From an uncultured Bacteroides sp. (lineage in GTDB: Bacteria; Bacteroidota; Bacteroidia; Bacteroidales; Bacteroidaceae), in contig CAUEFX010000021.1 in assembly GCA_958477465.1 (NCBI GenBank), positions 1 to 56,017 of the forward strand: a stretch of 56,017 nt of DNA, in the 5' to 3' direction. The translations under genes were made by a program, and so were the position numbers. Under the pieces are notes generated by a model, which saw only the letters and a program-made list of their open reading frames with translations, ran no database searches and was not told where the DNA came from. Position 1 is the stretch's first letter. Each line of letters begins with the position of its first letter. Below, in pieces: positions 8,199 to 17,500 of this stretch.

Positions 8199-8206
8199 CA
8201 AAGATA
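8199..8206 (-). promoter_or_regulatory. Bacteroides-type -7 promoter box for cls
   Basis: TATCTTTG on the minus strand, 33 nt upstream of the cls ATG. Confidence 0.6.
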
Positions 8207-8368
8207 CAACATCTCTGTTCGGAGCTCCTTTGGGTTAAGGGTATATTTACTATAATTTAACATGAAAGGTTTCCTATGACAACATTTGATGTAAGGGTGC
8301 CGGTGATTAAGAGATGTGTGCTTATCTTTTAGTGAAAAGAAAGTTATAACGGTATTCCGGCGGTGGCA

Positions 8369-8500
8369 TGCACCCTGCTTAGGAGTAGTATGCACCTTGC
8401 TTAGGAGCAGTATGCACCCTGCTTAGGAGTAATATGCACCTTGCTTAGAAGCAGTATGCACCCTGCTTAAGAACAATATACATTGTGCATACAGAACTTG
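8369..8500. repeat. Tandem array of 22-bp units, alternating in type (44-bp super-period)
   Basis: Lies in the 560-base gene-free stretch 8166-8725. Five clear units begin at 8369, 8391, 8413, 8435 and 8457, plus a degenerate sixth at 8479. Consensus ATGCACC(C/T)TGCTTAGGAG followed by (T/C)AGT. Units alternate between ACCC...GTA and ACCT...GCA forms, so the array probably grew by copying pairs. No open frame, no spacer structure like CRISPR. The remaining bases of the stretch hold the cls promoter (8199-8206) and a terminator (8575-8605); I see nothing else in them. Confidence 0.9.
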
Positions 8501-8574
8501 TATATGAACTGTATTTATCCTTTTTTAGTACCCCTTTATAACCAGGAAAGTTAGACAGTTGCCATCGTTGGATA

Positions 8575-8605
8575 CAAAAAAGAGAGAAGTCAAACTTCCC
8601 TCTTT
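8575..8605 (-). terminator. Terminator of the ECF sigma operon
   Basis: On the minus strand an AAAGAGGGAAG arm pairs, with one bulge, with CTTCTCTCTTT and is followed by TTT. It lies about 120 nt after the stop of the last gene of the operon (8726). Confidence 0.7.
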
Positions 8606-8725
8606 TCCTTCATGATAATTGGAATATATGATTGTATTATGTTGACAAATATACTATAATTTATAGTAAGAAGCAAGCACTCTCATGTTCCTATATTTTT
8701 AACTATGCGCGGTAAACTCAATCCC

Positions 8726-9055
8726 TTATGCCAGTGACCATGCTTTGCGGATGCCCAAAAACATGAGTACCATTACAACGATAATCAGTGACTTGGGATC
8801 GATGCCCGATGTTGCCCCGTTTTGTACCAGTGCAACAAATATATCACGTCCTGTGGTAATGACAGCCTGTAATCCGTCGAAGACCAGAAACAGTATTATA
8901 GCCACGAACGTGACAAACAAGCTCCATACCTTTATCAGTAAACTTGTGCGGTAAGGCAACCGATGCATTACACGGCTGCTGAATCCGTTGTCCGGAATCT
9001 CCTGTTTCTGCTCGGCGAAGAATGCCCGTATCAATTTATCATCTGTTTCCATCAT
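8726..9055 (-). CDS. DUF5056-type small membrane protein, possible anti-sigma factor
   Basis: 109 residues: a soluble N-terminus (ETDDKLIRAFFAEQKQEIPDNGFSSRVMHRLP, about 3-34), then two hydrophobic segments (about 42-62 and 88-105). The pattern IRxFF...EIPDNGFSxRVMxxLP is shared by small Bacteroidetes proteins encoded beside ECF sigma factors. The arrangement (short cytosolic segment plus membrane anchor) fits an anti-sigma role, but that is inference. Its ATG-ATG start overlaps the end of the sigma gene by 14-17 bases, so the two are coupled. Confidence 0.72.
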   Translation of the reverse strand: MMETDDKLIRAFFAEQKQEIPDNGFSSRVMHRLPYRTSLLIKVWSLFVTFVAIILFLVFDGLQAVITTGRDIFVALVQNGATSGIDPKSLIIVVMVLMFLGIRKAWSLA

Positions 9056-9587
9056 AACCGTTTTGTTTTAAATACATTGCTAATTTTTCTTTTCCACGTG
9101 ACAGGTGACTTTTGACGGTTCCTGCCGGTATTCCCAAAATTCCTGCGATCTTGTCTATGCTTATATCTTCCATGTAGAATAGCGTGATGCAGGTTCGTTC
9201 CACCTCTTTTAGCTTTTTGAGTGATTGGTAGATGTCCATACGTTGCCCGATGTTGTCTTGTTCAACGCTGTTGGCGGCATCCACTTCTTTGGAATCCAAT
9301 TCGGTTGTTTCCTTCCGGTTGCGAATATAATCATAAAATACATTATAAGCAATACGATAAAGCCACGTTGAGAAATTTGAAAGATTTTTAAAGGTTGCGA
9401 TATTCGTATAGGCTTTGATGAATGTATCTTGTGCCAGGTCGTCACTCAATTCGCTGTCGCCGCAGGTCAGGTTGAGAAAGAAACGCCGGATGGGCGATTG
9501 ATACTTCTGTACCAACTGGTCGAAGGCCTTGGTGTTTTTGAACACCACGACCTGTGCGACTAACGATATATCGTTGAGTTGTTTCAT
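9039..9587 (-). CDS. ECF-family RNA polymerase sigma factor
   Basis: 182 residues from the chosen start (MKQLNDISLVAQ). Region 2 is seen as ELSDDLAQDTFIKAYTNIATF...STWLYRIAYNVFYDYIRNRK; region 4 as CITLFYMEDISIDKIAGILGIPAGTVKSHLSRGKEKL, with the helix-turn-helix near IPAGTVKSHLSRG. The start was chosen because its ATG overlaps the stop of the upstream gene as ATGA (9584-9587), a standard coupling; a 14-residue longer frame exists. No classic zinc anti-sigma (HxxxCxxC) gene is near; the downstream small membrane protein is the likeliest partner. Confidence 0.92.
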   Translation of the reverse strand: MKQLNDISLVAQVVVFKNTKAFDQLVQKYQSPIRRFFLNLTCGDSELSDDLAQDTFIKAYTNIATFKNLSNFSTWLYRIAYNVFYDYIRNRKETTELDSKEVDAANSVEQDNIGQRMDIYQSLKKLKEVERTCITLFYMEDISIDKIAGILGIPAGTVKSHLSRGKEKLAMYLKQNGYDGNR

Positions 9588-10225
9588 TTCTGTTCGTCTC
9601 TGTGGCGTTGATTGCGGGCAACAAGCCATTGTCCAAGACCGTTAAATAGGATGAGCAACCCGATGCACCCTATGGCAAAACTCTCTGTAATGGCCCAAAG
9701 GAAGATGAACAGTCCGGTGCCGAGACACATGTTTTTGATTCCCTTGGTGGTGCTATCCGTATTCAGGCTTTCTTTGAGAATACCTTCAGGGATGGGTTGC
9801 CCGGCTGCAATGGCTTTCTCTACCAGCTTGTAGCGTTCACGGCGGCTTTTATAACGGAAATAGAATGTAATGAAAATCACGAAGAGCGGGAAGCCGAATA
9901 CAAGCGATAGCACGAAGAATGCCAATGAGATGCCTGAACTGGCTGCATCGCCGAAATCCTTAAACTGTGAGAAACTCTCTTTCGAGACAATGGAATTGTC
10001 GTAAGAATCATCGTATGTATCGGTCGATTCGCTTTCAACGGTAACTCCGTCTTCAGTCGTGTCGGTGTATTTGGGAGTATAAACCGAATCATCTTTTGTC
10101 TCTGTTTTACTGACTGTAATTTTTACATTTTCAGTACTGTCTTTGTAGAGGGTACTCTTTTTCTGTGCAAGCGAGATCGAGCAGAAGGCTGCTATCATCA
10201 TCAGGCTGATTAAAATTCTTTTCAT
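9584..10225 (-). CDS. DUF6249-type exported/membrane protein leading the ECF sigma operon
   Basis: 213 residues: signal peptide (1-20, ending SLAQ), a Ser/Thr/Asp-rich periplasmic linker (about 21-95), a membrane segment (about 98-122), the block YKLVEKAIAAGQPIPEGILKE (136-156) and two more membrane segments. The A-x-GxPIPE block between membrane helices is what I associate with DUF6249. Its place at the head of a coupled sigma operon suggests an envelope role, possibly sensing, but no function is established. Confidence 0.72.
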   Translation of the reverse strand: MKRILISLMMIAAFCSISLAQKKSTLYKDSTENVKITVSKTETKDDSVYTPKYTDTTEDGVTVESESTDTYDDSYDNSIVSKESFSQFKDFGDAASSGISLAFFVLSLVFGFPLFVIFITFYFRYKSRRERYKLVEKAIAAGQPIPEGILKESLNTDSTTKGIKNMCLGTGLFIFLWAITESFAIGCIGLLILFNGLGQWLVARNQRHRDEQK

Positions 10226-10297
10226 ATCTTGTAGCTTTTTTTGTTTATTTGATTGTTAGACGTAGTTAGTATCATGGAAAGTTGCAAAGAGACGAAA

Positions 10298-10305
10298 TAT
10301 TTTTG
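10298..10305 (+). promoter_or_regulatory. Bacteroides-type -7 promoter box for the ORF6N gene
   Basis: TATTTTTG on the plus strand, 30 nt upstream of the ATG at 10336. On the opposite strand TCTCTTTG (10288-10295) is a near match that could serve the divergent sigma operon. Confidence 0.5.
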
Positions 10306-10335
10306 ATATTTGCAGGAATAAATAAAATAAAAGCA

Positions 10336-10899
10336 ATGGAATTGCAAATAATTCAGAGCAAGATTTATGAGATACGAGGACAGAAGGTGATGTTGGACAG
10401 AGATTTGGCAGAGCTTTATCAGGTGGAAACCCGTGTAGTGAATCAGGCCGTGAAAAGGAATCTCAAGAGATTTCCTTCTGACTTTATGTTTCAAGTAACA
10501 GAAGATGAGTTTGAAATCTTGAAATCACAATTTGTGATATCAAGTTGGGGTGGTGTGCGTAAGTTGCCGTTTGCTTTTACAGAACAGGGATTGGCTATGC
10601 TTTCCGGCATCTTGAATAGTGATGTCGCGATCGAGGTAAATATTTCGATAATGCGTGCTTTTGTGGCTGTGCGCCGGTTGATGGCTAATCCTCCGGTGAA
10701 TGATTTGGCAAAACTTCAATTGGAGGTTCAAGAATTGAAAGCATATATCGAAGAAGTTTTTGCCGATTATAATGACATTAATGATGACACGCGAATGCAG
10801 ATCGAATTGATAAATCAGACGATTGCCGAGTTGCAGGCAAAAGATAAAGATGCGGTTCAGCATCGTAATCCGATTGGCTTCAATACCTATAAAAAATAG
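10336..10899 (+). CDS. ORF6N-domain DNA-binding protein
   Basis: 187 residues from the internal ATG (MELQIIQSKIYEIRGQKV). The N-terminal ORF6N domain reads IRGQKVMLDRDLAELYQVETRVVNQAVKRNLKRFPSDFMFQVTEDE, a domain known from phage antirepressors and common as a single chromosomal gene in Bacteroidetes. The C-terminal part is a helical, probably coiled-coil segment (LAKLQLEVQELKAYIEEVFADYN). The upstream frame was rejected because it contains the promoter box. Phage origin is likely in the distant past; no other phage gene is near. Five bases separate it from the methyltransferase gene. Confidence 0.88.
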   Translation: MELQIIQSKIYEIRGQKVMLDRDLAELYQVETRVVNQAVKRNLKRFPSDFMFQVTEDEFEILKSQFVISSWGGVRKLPFAFTEQGLAMLSGILNSDVAIEVNISIMRAFVAVRRLMANPPVNDLAKLQLEVQELKAYIEEVFADYNDINDDTRMQIELINQTIAELQAKDKDAVQHRNPIGFNTYKK

Positions 10900-10904
10900 A
10901 TAGA

Positions 10905-12410
10905 ATGAATTTACCGGCTCCTTTTATTGAATATACCCGTGCTTTGTTGGGCGATGAAGAATACGAAAAGTTAGCTGCCGCTTTAGAGCAGGAACCACCT
11001 GTCAGCATCCGGCTGAATCCGGCATTCCTTACCGATGATGATTCTTCCATCTCTCCTCTCCCGTCTCCTCTTTTTTCTTCTTTCTCCCCTGTGCCCTGGT
11101 GTACGGAGGGGTATTATCTTGATCAGCGCCTGACGTTTACTTTCGATCCGCTTTTCCATGCCGGTTGTTATTACGTACAGGAAGCCTCGTCGATGTTTGT
11201 AGGGCAAGTGCTGAAGCAGTACGTTGCCGAAGAACCGGTGGTGATGCTCGATCTTTGTGCCGCTCCCGGTGGAAAATCGACTCATGCCTGTAGCCTTTTG
11301 CCAAAGGGCAGCCTGCTGGTAGCCAATGAGGTGATTCGTAACCGTTCGCAGATACTTGCCGAGAATCTTACCAAATGGGGGTGCCCCGGTGTGGTGGTCA
11401 CCAATAATGATCCGTCCGATTTCTCCCGTCTGGGCGTTTTCTTTGATGTCATATTGACAGACGTACCTTGTTCCGGCGAGGGGATGTTTCGCAAAGACCC
11501 CGGTGCCGTAGAAGAGTGGAGTCCGGAGAATGTGGAGATCTGCTGGCAGCGGCAGCGGCGTATCATTGCTGATATATGGCCTTGCCTGAAGCCCGGCGGA
11601 ATGCTTATTTATAGCACTTGCACGTACAATACGAAAGAGGACGAAGAGAATATCCGATGGATTTGCGATGAATTCGGAGCTGAAGTGCTTCCGGTAAACA
11701 TATCGGAAGAGTGGGGGATTACCGGCAATCTGCTTGCAGAGGCCGATTTCCCTGTTTACCGTTTTTTGCCTCACAAGACAAAAGGCGAAGGCTTCTTTTT
11801 GGCCGTGCTCCGTAAGCCGGAAGCGGAAGAGCAGACCGGAACAGATTCCTTTATCAATAGGGAAGTGGAAGTTTGTGGCGCAATGAGCGAAAAGCAGTTC
11901 CGTAAAAAAGCCGCCGCCGGCCGCAATAACAGTAAGCCGTCTTCTGCCCCGGTGGGTAAAGAGCAGATAGCCGTGGCGAAAGGCTGGCTGCTTGCCCCCG
12001 AAGATTTCGAGGTGTCTGCCAATGGAAATTTCATCACAGCTTTTCCTAAGGAATATACGGACGAACGCTCTGCTCTTCAGCGATCTCTTCGTGTTGTTCA
12101 GGCAGGAGTCGTGCTTGGTGAGGTAAAAGGGAAAGATTTGATTCCGAACCATGCATTGGCTATGAGCTTTTCACTGTTGCGTACGGAGGCTTTTGCTTCC
12201 GAAGAGATTGGCTATGAGCAGGCCATCGCCTATTTACGGAAAGAGGCCATTGCCTTGCCGGCAACAGCCTCTCGCGGTTATGTTCTGCTTACTTATCGGA
12301 AAGTTCCTTTGGGCTTCGTGAAGAATATCGGCAACCGTGCCAATAATCTCTATCCGCAGGAGTGGCGCATCCGCAGCGGGTATTTACCCGAAGAGGTACG
12401 CATCTTGTGA
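10905..12410 (+). CDS. RsmF/NOP2-type rRNA (cytosine-C5) methyltransferase
   Basis: 501 residues. SAM-binding motif MLDLCAAPGGKSTH (114-127), motif IV DVPCSGEGMFRKD with C189, and motif VI STCTYNTKEDEEN with catalytic C239: the two-Cys chemistry of 5-methylcytosine RNA methyltransferases. The C-terminal third (about 340-501) matches the RsmF-type extra domain, ending with a PUA-like stretch. Residues about 47-64 (Ser/Pro/Phe-rich) come from a pyrimidine tract at 11041-11098 that looks like a late insertion in the N-terminal domain. The target is probably 16S rRNA. Confidence 0.9.
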   Translation: MNLPAPFIEYTRALLGDEEYEKLAAALEQEPPVSIRLNPAFLTDDDSSISPLPSPLFSSFSPVPWCTEGYYLDQRLTFTFDPLFHAGCYYVQEASSMFVGQVLKQYVAEEPVVMLDLCAAPGGKSTHACSLLPKGSLLVANEVIRNRSQILAENLTKWGCPGVVVTNNDPSDFSRLGVFFDVILTDVPCSGEGMFRKDPGAVEEWSPENVEICWQRQRRIIADIWPCLKPGGMLIYSTCTYNTKEDEENIRWICDEFGAEVLPVNISEEWGITGNLLAEADFPVYRFLPHKTKGEGFFLAVLRKPEAEEQTGTDSFINREVEVCGAMSEKQFRKKAAAGRNNSKPSSAPVGKEQIAVAKGWLLAPEDFEVSANGNFITAFPKEYTDERSALQRSLRVVQAGVVLGEVKGKDLIPNHALAMSFSLLRTEAFASEEIGYEQAIAYLRKEAIALPATASRGYVLLTYRKVPLGFVKNIGNRANNLYPQEWRIRSGYLPEEVRIL

Positions 12411-12447
12411 GGATGATTCGGGCATCAGGCCCGTTCGGTCCTCTTTC
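12409..12447. terminator. Bidirectional hairpin between convergent genes
   Basis: GAGGA (12409-12413) pairs with TCCTC (12439-12443) and CGGGC with GCCCG inside; TTT follows on the plus strand. It overlaps the methyltransferase stop codon. Confidence 0.6.
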
Positions 12448-12450
12448 CGG

Positions 12451-13269
12451 TTAAGGCAATATCCCTTCCGGCATTTCCTGTTCGCTGAATGAAAAGCTCA
12501 ACTCTACCCCTGTTCCTTCTTCTTCCAGAATATAAGAAGGAGGAAGATTGGGCGATGTCTTTGTGTCTCCTATCGGGGGAGTATCCCAGTTCAGGTTCAG
12601 ATTCTTGTCCAACCGATGGAGTATATACGGATTGCCGTGGAGGATAAATTTGTGCGAACCGGTCAAAGTTCCCGCATGTTCCATGTTCTCCGTAAAGGTT
12701 AGCGTCACACGGGCTTGGTTGTTATCCATCGGTTCGAGTGCGTAATTCCCTTTGGCAACCAGCTCCAGACCGGATGAAAAGGCGGTTGGAACTCCCTGAC
12801 GGAAGAAGTAGGCATCCCGTGCACGGTTATTGATGAAGAACACATCCGAAATACCGGGCAGCACCTCTGCTGCTCCGTCTTCAGTCTGTGGAGAAGCGTA
12901 TCCGCGGTGCAGCTGTATGGTCTCGTAATTGTCGACTACTTTAATTTTCAGAAGGCAGCTCTCCAGCGTGGCATAATCTGTCACTCTCAAGAGCGTCTTT
13001 CCCGTAAGGATGCCCCGGACGTAAATGGCACTGCCACCCGTTGTGGACCATCCATGCTCCACTTGTGCACTGACCAGACGCTGGTCTTCTACCTCCAGCG
13101 AGTAGTCACCGTTTCCGCTTTCCAATCCCAAATAACGTATGCCGCCCATAGGCACTTCGTACGTGTCGTTGTAAAAACGGAGCGGGCGGTTGTTGTCGTC
13201 CTTGCTGCAGGCACTCAACAGGACAAGAATGCAGCATAAGGCTGTTGAATAGAAATGTTCAGGTTTCAT
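12451..13269 (-). CDS. Lipoprotein of unknown function
   Basis: 272 residues from MKPEHFYSTALCC; a lipoprotein signal peptide ends in LLSAC with the acylated Cys near residue 21, followed by SKDDNN. The Asp-rich stretch after the Cys resembles Bacteroidetes surface-export signals. The rest looks like beta-sandwich repeats (about 30-110 an Ig-like stretch with GKTLLRVTD). I recognise no catalytic motif. The start was chosen because the promoter box at 13291-13298 lies just upstream, within the reach of the longer 280-residue frame's start. It stands alone, convergent with the methyltransferase. Confidence 0.75.
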   Translation of the reverse strand: MKPEHFYSTALCCILVLLSACSKDDNNRPLRFYNDTYEVPMGGIRYLGLESGNGDYSLEVEDQRLVSAQVEHGWSTTGGSAIYVRGILTGKTLLRVTDYATLESCLLKIKVVDNYETIQLHRGYASPQTEDGAAEVLPGISDVFFINNRARDAYFFRQGVPTAFSSGLELVAKGNYALEPMDNNQARVTLTFTENMEHAGTLTGSHKFILHGNPYILHRLDKNLNLNWDTPPIGDTKTSPNLPPSYILEEEGTGVELSFSFSEQEMPEGILP

Positions 13270-13290
13270 AATCTGTGTTTTAGTTTGCCG

Positions 13291-13298
13291 CAAATATA
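13291..13298 (-). promoter_or_regulatory. Bacteroides-type -7 promoter box for the lipoprotein gene
   Basis: TATATTTG on the minus strand, 21 nt upstream of the ATG at 13269. Confidence 0.6.
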
Positions 13299-13360
13299 AT
13301 GTATTCTCCAGTCTTTGTCAATAGAAAACATCAAATAATATCGGGCTGATGTGCAAGATT

Positions 13361-14548
13361 TTACAATTGATTCTTGTATATCTTTGCCATGGCCTTCTGA
13401 TACTGGTTTTCCAGTTGCAGATAGTTCTGTTTGCTTTGATACACAACGGATACTTCCACAAAATACTCTATCATACTGATCTGTCCGCCTGTCAATGCCT
13501 GTTTCAGTAAGTCGAGATCCTGTTGTGCCCGGAACGTTTTCTCGTATTCATCCATAGAGAGACGGAGTGTCTGCGCTTCGCGGTAAAGTTGTGCCACTTG
13601 CGATTCTGCCTGCAACATAGCGTTCTCTTTCAGGAAATCGGTATTCATGGATTGCGCCTTTGCGATTTTCACCTTGCTTTTATTCTCGAAGATCGGGAAA
13701 GAGAAGCCTACCACCACCCCGTTGAACGGTGTTCCGGATTCCGTATTCCGGCGGTATCCCAATTCCAGTCTGGGTAGCCAGCCTTGCCTGTTGACCCCGA
13801 TCTGTTGCCGGGCGGCAGCACTTTCGCTGGCAAGTGCCTGCAAGGTCGGGTCGGCGGCCAGCACTTCCGTCTTTAGCATCTGATAATCCGAAGGAAGGGC
13901 AACGGACGGATAGCTGTTCTCCTCAAAGACAACAGGAATATTCCCGTTCAGTGTATTCAGCTCCTGCTGCTTATTCCGTAAGGCTGTTTCGTTCAGTGAG
14001 GCTTCCGTCTTCACATTCAGCAATTCCAGATTGATTTTGTTTGTTTCGATCACATTGGCATCTCCGGTTTGCAGCCGTTTCTTATACATCACCGCAAGCT
14101 CTTCGGCATTGCGCAGCCGTTCCTGCAGGATTTGCCGTTGCTGGCGAAGCATAATGATATCCAGACAGACCTCTTTGGCTTGCAACAGGATGTTCTGCCG
14201 AAAGACACTCGCCTGCCCGTCAAAAGAGTTCGTTTTCAAACGGTTCAGCTTTGCCCGGCTGGCATAAAGGCTGGGAAAGTCGAAACTCTGTGAAACAACG
14301 AGTTCGCCAATCGTTTCATTCTTATCCTTTGCTCCCCACAAGTGTGAGTAGGAGAGTGTGGGGTCTGCCAGATTATTATCGGTTCTGGCTTCCAGCTTCT
14401 GCGAAGAGATGAGCCGGGCATTTGCCTGTAACTCTTTGTTATTGGTCTCTATGTTCTGCAGTACCTGATCTATACTGTTTTGTGCCTGCACTCCTGCAAA
14501 GGTAAGTAGTGCGGCGGTAAATAAAGTTATTCGTTTCATATTATTCAT
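13361..14548 (-). CDS. TolC-family outer-membrane efflux channel (CusC/CzcC-like)
   Basis: 395 residues with a signal peptide (ending VQAQ near residue 22) and two copies of the helical outer-membrane-efflux repeat (about 30-205 and 215-395) rich in Gln, Leu and Asn. It would form the trimeric channel that the RND pump and adaptor feed. The ATG overlaps the RND gene's stop as ATGA (14545-14548), so translation is coupled; an internal Met (MKRITLF, 14539) is an alternative start. Last gene of the metal-efflux operon. Confidence 0.88.
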   Translation of the reverse strand: MNNMKRITLFTAALLTFAGVQAQNSIDQVLQNIETNNKELQANARLISSQKLEARTDNNLADPTLSYSHLWGAKDKNETIGELVVSQSFDFPSLYASRAKLNRLKTNSFDGQASVFRQNILLQAKEVCLDIIMLRQQRQILQERLRNAEELAVMYKKRLQTGDANVIETNKINLELLNVKTEASLNETALRNKQQELNTLNGNIPVVFEENSYPSVALPSDYQMLKTEVLAADPTLQALASESAAARQQIGVNRQGWLPRLELGYRRNTESGTPFNGVVVGFSFPIFENKSKVKIAKAQSMNTDFLKENAMLQAESQVAQLYREAQTLRLSMDEYEKTFRAQQDLDLLKQALTGGQISMIEYFVEVSVVYQSKQNYLQLENQYQKAMAKIYKNQL

Positions 14549-17500
14549 TGTTTGGGAGCCTCCTTCAATCCTCTTCTCATCATCATATAAACAATCGGAA
14601 TGATAAATCCGTTCAGGAAAGTCGATGTCAGAAGTCCTCCGAGGATAACTTTAGCCATCGGGCTTTGTATCTCGTTACCCGGCAGGTCGCCGCTCAGCGC
14701 CAGCGGTATCAATGCCAATGCACTGGAAAGTGCTGTCATCAGAATCGGATTCAGACGGTCGAGCGAGCCGTGGATGACGCTGTCATATACTCCCATGCCC
14801 TCTTCCTGCTGCAGATGGTTGTAGTGGCTGATGAGCAGCATGCCGTTACGGGTGGCAATGCCGAAGAGTGAGATAAATCCGATGATGGCCGGTATGCTGA
14901 TTTCGCCTGTCGTGATGAGCAGGGCGAATACGCCGCCGATCAATGCCAGAGGCAGGTTGATAAGGATTACGGCAGACTCCTTCACACTCCGGAATTCATG
15001 ATACAGCAACAGGAAGATGACCACGATACTCATGAAGGAGGTCAGTGCCAATGTGCGGCTTGCGGCCTGTTCGCTTTCAAACTGCCCGCCGTATTCGATG
15101 TGGTATCCTTCGGGAAGCTGTATCGAACTGTCTATCTTGTTTTGTATCTCGTTTACCACGCTACGAAGGTCGCGGTCGGCCACGTTGGCGGAGATCACGA
15201 TTTTGCGTTTCACGTTTTCCCGGTTGATCGTATTCGGTCCCATGGCCGATGTCACATCGGCTACATAACTCAGAGGAACCTTCTTGCCGTCCGATGTATC
15301 CACCATCAGGTTACGTATCTTTTCCGCTTCATCGCGGAAGCTGTCTTTCACTTTGACGATCAGGTCGAATGCTTTTCCCTGTTCGTAGACTTGTGAAATC
15401 ACCTCGCCGGCCAGTGCCACATTGATATATTCCGAGAATTCGGGCAATGTGATACCGTATTTGGCAAGCATCTCGCGTTTCGGGGTGATTTTCAGCTGCG
15501 GGCGTTCTATCTGCTGTTCCACATTCAGGTCGACAATCCCCGGAATCCCTTCGATGAGGCTTTTTATCTTATTGCCTAAAGAAAACATTTTGTTCAGGTC
15601 GTCGCCGAACAGCTTGATGGCGATGTTGGCTTTGGTTCCGGATAGCATGGCATCGATGCGGTGGCTGATGGGTTGCCCGATTTCGATATTGGCTCCGGTG
15701 ATGGTACCGAGCTTTTCGCGCACCTCCGCCACAAGCTCGCTGCGTGAGCGGTCTTTCAACTCGAACGGTGCTTCGATTTCCGAAGTATTCACACCCAAGG
15801 CATGTTCGTCCAACTCGGCTCGTCCGGTTTTTCGGGCCACGGTCTGTATCTCGGGGATGCTTAACAGGAGCATTTCCGCACGGTGCCCCATCTTGTCACT
15901 CTCTTCCAGGGAGATGCCCGGAAGCGAGGAGATGTTGATGGTGAACGAACCCTCGTTGAACGCCGGCAGGAAGGAGCGTCCCAACGTGAAGAAGCATCCG
16001 AGGGCAACGATAAACAGCGCGATGGTGCTGCCTAATGTAATCCGCTTATGATTCAATACCCATACCAGTGCTTTCTCGTAACCAGCTTTCAGCCAACGGG
16101 CAACAAACGCTTCCTTGGAGAACTTGTCGCTTCGGGTGTGCCCCAACAGATAAGAGCAGAGCACCGGTGTCAGCGTCAATGCCACTACCGTAGAAGCAAA
16201 TAATGCCACGATGAAAGCGATTCCTAACGGTACCAACATACGTCCTTCCATACCTGTAAGGAAGAATAGCGGCACGAAACTGACCACGATGATCAGCGTG
16301 GAATTCAAGATAGGCATACGTACCTCTTTCGAAGCATGGAAAACGACATCGAGTACCGATAATTGTTCTTCTTTCGGCTTCAACCGGTTCTCCCGCAACC
16401 GTTTGTACACGTTTTCCACGTCTACGATCGCGTCGTCCACCAGCGAGCCGATGGCAATTGCCATACCTCCTAAGCTCATGGTGTTGATAGTCAGCCCCAT
16501 GTAATGCAGGGTGAGGATGGAGACAATGAGCGAAATCGGAAGTGTCACCAGTGAAATGACGGTGGTGCGCACATTGGCCAGGAACAGGAAGAGAACAATA
16601 ACAACGAAAATACCTCCTTCGAACAGCGACTTTTTCACGTTGCCGATAGAACTTTCAATAAAACGGCTTTGGCGGAAAATATCCGTAGATACCTTTACGT
16701 CTGCCGGCAGATTCTTCTGCAAATCCTTTAAGGAAGCTTCCAGTTTGTCGGTCAGCTCCAGTGTGCTGGTTGCCGGTTGCTTGGTCACGGTCAGCAATAC
16801 GGCCGATTTTCCGCGTTCCGAGGCGGTACCCAACTTCGGTACTTTCGGGCCGATGGCTACATCGGCAATGTCTTCGAGCAACACGGGCACACCGTCGATG
16901 CTTTTTACCACGGCTTTGCCCAATTGGTCTGCTTTATCCGTAGAGAGCACACCGCGCACGATGTATTCGTTGCCGTATTCATAAAGCACGCCGCCATTGG
17001 CGTTGAGGTTCATCTCTTGTGTGGCCGACATGACTTCTCCCATCGACACGCTGTAATGGCGCATCCGTTCCGGGTCGAGTTGTATCTGATATTCTTTCAG
17101 TTCGCCACCGAGTACGGCTACCTGTGCCACCCCTCCTGTGGAGAGCAAACGCGGACGGATGGTCCAGTCGGCAATCGTACGCAGGTCGAGCATGGAGGTC
17201 GAATCGGCTGTAAGGCCTATAATCAGCATCTCGCCCAGAATGGAAGATTGCGGGCCGAGCGTCGGTTTGCCGACATTGGCGGGCAGTGATTCGTTGACTA
17301 CCGCCAGTTTCTCACTGACAATCTGCCGGGCCAGATAGATATCCGTTCCCCAGTCGAATTCTACCCAAACGACAGAAAATCCGTTGGTAGAGGAGGAGCG
17401 TACACGTCGTACGCCCGTTGCACCGTTCACGGATGTTTCTACCGGAAAAGTGACGAGTTGTTCCACTTCCTCGGCCGCCATGCCGTTGGCTTCGGTCATG

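Noticed and set aside
8162..8395. 77-residue minus-strand frame running into the 22-bp array
   Set aside because: It spans the cls promoter and part of the repeat array; composition is not protein-like.
8369..8500. Possible CRISPR array
   Set aside because: Units are directly adjacent with no unique spacers, and no cas genes are near.
10336..10899. ORF6N gene as part of a prophage
   Set aside because: No integrase, structural or lysis gene nearby; the gene is flanked by housekeeping-type genes.
10983..12152. 389-residue open frame antisense to the rRNA methyltransferase
   Set aside because: Same reasoning; a well-supported gene occupies the other strand and the antisense product is rich in His/Arg with no domain.
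15422..16984. Several 130-210-residue frames antisense to the RND permease gene
   Set aside because: Low-complexity Ser/Arg/Thr-rich products opposite a strongly conserved gene.
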